The notes under the pieces were generated by a model. It saw only the letters and a program-made list of their open reading frames with translations, did not search any database and was not told the origin of the DNA. A DNA stretch of 64,000 nt. Source: Notospermus geniculatus. Lineage: Eukaryota; Nemertea; Pilidiophora; Heteronemertea; Lineidae. The stretch spans positions 210,837 to 274,836 of the forward strand of contig NMRB01000360.1 in NCBI GenBank assembly GCA_002633025.1, given 5' to 3'. The position numbers and the translations under genes are program-made. Shown here one piece after another: positions 60,404 through 64,000 of this stretch (its first letter is position 1; every line of letters begins with the position of its first letter).

Positions 60404-63400
60404 TTAGTACACATAACTACCTGTAGGAGGCGTCGGGCCAGGCTTGGATACCTGAGCTAAATCGGGTATGAAACACTCGACTACATCAACCCCGGCACCA
60501 GCCCGACAGCACTCGATTGCCGCCACATGCATCCAACTATGAAGTGGCATGAAACGAGAACAAACCATGCATTTATTGCAGTTAGTGACCAAAATATCCA
60601 TGCTAGAACTGTACACCAAGATCAGGAGCATTCTGATTAATGCCAAGAGGTAGAAGTCTCCCAGAGTGTAGTACCCAAAACCGTTATCATAGCCCTTTGG
60701 ACTTATAGCACCCCATATTGTAGGAAATTATAAGAAAACATAAGGGATGTGCATTTGATGCATTTAGTATGCCACAATGAAAATGAAATGTCCTTATAAC
60801 TGTAGGGAAGACAGGAAAAGCTATGATCCACAGGGCAGACCATCCATCAGTTCAGCAGGCTGTACATGTATGTATACAACATGCCTATTCAGTCATGTTT
60901 ATGTACATTGTATATATCACACTAACCCACGACCAAGGTCTTTTTCTGTGGTTGTTTCACAGAATTCTGTGTGTAAAACACCAAATGAAAACCAGGGTGG
61001 GGATACAGGACAAGAGGTCAACTCATGATCTTCTCAAAGAAGGTTATATCTGATTGTACACAAACCTGTTAGTGATCGGATCATACGACTCCACCGAGTT
61101 CAGGTAATTTGATCCATCATGGCCGCCTACAGCATAGAGCTTGCCGCCAAGTGTCGCAACACCGCACCCTCCACGACTACACGACATCTTCTCAACCATG
61201 GTCCAGGTATTGGTTTTAGGGTCATACTTTTCGACACAGTCGAGGGGGGAGTTGTCATCGAATCCACCTGAAGAAGTAAGTAACCGGTGCAAAAAATTTT
61301 CATCTTTGATGAATCCTCAAGAATGAAGCACCTCACATTTTGCAGTTTTCTGCGTATTCTCCATATTATTTCAGACTAATTTTCATCAGCCACAATAGCA
61401 AAGTAAAAAGATTTTCTTCAGCATCAACCTGATTTTCTACCCAAAGTCTAACGACAGGCTGTATTCATTCCGCCCTTACCAACTGCATAAAGATATCCAC
61501 ACAGAACAGCAACACCAGCACCGGCTCTTCGCTTGTTCATAGGTGCCAGCACTGTCCACTTGTTGAGATGAGGGTCGTAGCGCTCGCATGTATCGAGGGA
61601 TGTAATTCCACCATTACCACCAACAGCGTACAGATGACCCTGAATGTATTATTAAAGACACGGGATGAAGTTTCCTAGTATCCTTCCATCAAAATATTAG
61701 ACAGAAATTGAGAGTTTTTACTGGATGATTACTAATGATAACATAGTCTTACCTTCAGAGAAGCAACACCAACTCCACCTCTTGGTTCATTCATGGATTG
61801 GACAAACCCCCAACTGTCACTCTCAATGTCATAACGTTCTACTACATCATAACAAACACTGTCATCTAAACCTCCGACAGCATAAACTGGTCCACCAAGA
61901 CTTGTCAGGGCTATACCCCTCCTAGAATCAAAGAGAGAACAATGAACTAGACTGCAATACCCCGGAAACACCAGCACCTGTCATATCCACAGACATGACA
62001 AAGATTATTACCGGTACCGGTACAAGATCTTTTGCTTGATTACATGGTGGGAAATGAATGTCCAACTCTTAATGTTAAATAAAACAGTAAATACCATACC
62101 TTGGAGTAGACATGGCAGCTATGAACGTCCATTTGTTTGTTTTAGGGTCGAACACCTCACCACTGTTAAGGTGACTCTGACCGTCATGACCACCAATTGC
62201 AAAAAGCTTCCCTGAAAACACAGCACGATAACATTAGATACAAACACCATGGTTGCTTTTTCCCAAGGTCTAAAATGCAATTCAATGTGAAATGCAATAC
62301 ATTGTTAAGAAGTATTCAGCAGAGTGTTGTTCTAGCCTCACCTCCAGCAGAAACAACGCCCACATGTCGCCTCCTGGTGGACATCTCTGAAACATGGAAC
62401 CAGCGATCCTTTCGAAGGTCGTAGCACTCAATACTTCTGAATGGATCACCAGTGGCTCCGCGGCCTCCAACACAGAACATAACACCTGAAAAAATAGCCG
62501 AATCCATAAGACCCCTATTACATAGAAGTATACAGTATACGAAAATGCTGGTTAACAAAGGCTTCAAATGGATTCACGACGGTGAAGCCATTGTTAACCA
62601 GCGTTTTCGTATACCGTATACTTCTATGTAATAGGAGCCTAAACCAAACTCACATGTAGAACTTGTTGAACACAGAAAGCTTGTCCAGTGTCCAGACAGA
62701 CCAGTCATGTGAATTGGATGAAACCCAAACTTACCAGAGCAGCTTTTCCTTGGCCTGTGGCGTTCAGTCAGATTGGCCTCGGGCACAACCCCTGTCAATG
62801 CCAGCTGGTGATACTTAGCTTCATCCAAGAAATCTCGGCATTCAAGATTCTTCTTAAGCAGGGTTTCCTTCTCAACATGCGTCATCAAATACTGTGCTTG
62901 AAGCAGCGGCAGTTTGACTTTTGAGATTAACGTGGGGAGTTGGCTTTCTCGTTCCTCTAGATTATGGGACAGCCATTTCATCACAGCTTCATAAACTTCA
63001 ATTTCGCTGTCAACGTTCAGGTCCATGGAAGACACAATCATTTCAATGTGGCTGGCTGAAATCTCATTAAACTCATCACATTTTGTAACTTCAGTGAAAT
63101 TATCGAAGATGAAATCATCTGCCACTTTCAAAAGTTCTGACCTGCCATGCTGTTCAGCAAAATTCCGAACTCCAATGCAATTGCTTGGTTCTAGATGTGT
63201 CTTCATGAAATCGCTACAAGCAAGAGCCACAGTCTCCATTTGTAAGATGGATGAAGCATAAAGCAATGGCTGCACATTATCCACGGTCATGGTGATTCTC
63301 GCTGTGTATGCAAAGTCTATTAAAGATTTCATGGCTTGTTCATCAATGTCTTTGATGGTAACACTCTCCTTTGTAGATTCAGCCATTTTTGATGTGAACA

Positions 63401-63755
63401 TGATTTTGAAATATCTACTCACACATGCCAAGACAACACGATGACACTTAATCGCAGTGTTCCCAACTTTCAACTCAATATCACAGAGTTCTTGTGAACA
63501 GTACATCTCATACAAACTCCTAAAAGAATGCTTCCATAGATTCAATGCTTCAAACGTGCAACATCCCTCAGTCTCTTCTGATGTTTCACTGCCTGGTGAT
63601 GGGGTTAACACCATCCTTGTTAGACCACCCACAACTTCTCCCAGTCCCACCTTGGATACATCTAAGGAGTCACGGCGGACTGGAACAGGGGGATTGCAGG
63701 ATGAGGTACTAGCCTTGGGCTTAGCAGCACCACTGCTTGAACCAGACTGACTCAT
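60404..63755 (-). CDS. KLHL8: KLHL8: BTB-BACK-Kelch Cullin-3 adaptor
   Basis: Substrate adaptor that joins Cul3 through BTB and holds substrates with a Kelch propeller; the nematode relative KEL-8 regulates rapsyn. Exons in gene order: 63755-62735 (ATG at 63753-63755), 62485-62342, 62211-62100, 61921-61753, 61639-61480, 61267-61066, 60536-60404 (TAA). Phases join, about 647 residues (human about 620). Exon 1 encodes the whole BTB ([20 protein letters not shown]) and BACK domains, including [11 protein letters not shown]. Six Kelch repeats follow, nearly one per exon: [96 protein letters not shown]. The last exon gives [16 protein letters not shown] and [21 protein letters not shown] are KLHL8-specific among KLHL proteins. 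The C-terminal tail after CRAGAGV differs from the vertebrate one. Confidence 0.95.
62514..62635. repeat. 122-bp palindrome in KLHL8 intron 1
   Basis: Arms 62514-62566 and 62583-62635 are inverted repeats (ctattacatagaagtatac and its complement at the ends) with four mismatches or small bulges and a 16-base centre. MITE-like fold-back, lying 28 bases upstream (in gene sense) of exon 2. Confidence 0.8.
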
Positions 63756-64000
63756 GTTGAATGCTTAATTAGGTGAATGCTTAATTAGGTTTGAAATGAA
63801 TGACAGAGACAAGTTTCTGGATACCAATCCTTGGCAGCACTTAGCAATGCTAGCTAATTGTCAGATCTTAGTAATAGTAACAACTGCACACTTGGGATGC
63901 ACTGCAGAATGAATGGTCTCTATCACCAATTAACCAGAGAACTGCACAGGAAGCTCACTCCAACATGTCCAACCACTGCACTCATGTCATGCCAAATAGA
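63756..64000 (-). promoter_or_regulatory. KLHL8 5' flank
   Basis: Immediately upstream of the KLHL8 ATG. A 16-base tandem repeat (gaatgcttaattaggt) occurs twice at about 63761-63791. No splice acceptor close to the ATG and no core promoter element is obvious. Confidence 0.35.

Noticed and set aside
1-64000. CRISPR arrays, operons or other prokaryotic systems
   Set aside because: All genes are spliced animal families; no spaced direct-repeat array was seen.

Overview
The window is animal nuclear DNA. Genes are split by GT-AG introns of a few hundred bases, intergenic DNA is rich in short palindromic elements and TACATGTA/AGGCCTA-type motifs, and five multi-exon genes are recognisable by protein family. 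A marine invertebrate fits best. A duplicated, mutually exclusive COQ2 exon hints at a rhodoquinone-making lineage such as molluscs or annelids, but the species cannot be fixed from sequence alone.

Layout. (1) 1-10981, plus strand: N4BP2-like protein with PAM2 motif, P-loop kinase, CUE, second CUE-like segment, DUF1771 and Smr nuclease; the 5' end lies outside the window. (2) 13272-17183, minus strand: COQ2, the polyprenyltransferase of quinone synthesis, with two alternative versions of one membrane exon; the exon carrying its start is seen again at 23158-23720. (3) 28123-46102, minus strand: FHIP1-type (FAM160A) dynein/Hook adaptor, with partial second copies at 21030-23157 and 34356-35102. 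(4) 50274-55001, plus strand: SH3RF/POSH, RING plus four SH3 domains. (5) 60404-63755, minus strand: KLHL8, BTB-BACK-Kelch. The genes act in different processes (mRNA surveillance, mitochondrial quinone synthesis, endosome transport, JNK scaffolding/ubiquitin ligation, Cul3 adaptor). All five human counterparts lie, as far as I recall, on chromosome 4, so this looks like an old linkage group.

Assembly state matters. Three long direct duplications (about 1.9, 6-7 and 3.9 kb) sit head to tail. Two have a single N exactly at the junction and the third contains a 201-N gap. The copies differ by SNPs, small indels and at least two mobile-element insertions. The simplest reading is that both haplotypes of a very heterozygous animal were placed in series; true tandem duplication is not excluded. 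The real haploid locus is then about 52 kb.

Most interesting biology: the COQ2 exon pair. The two exons have the same phase, and reading both or neither gives an immediate stop codon, so exactly one must be used. This is the gene architecture tied to the ubiquinone/rhodoquinone switch in nematodes.
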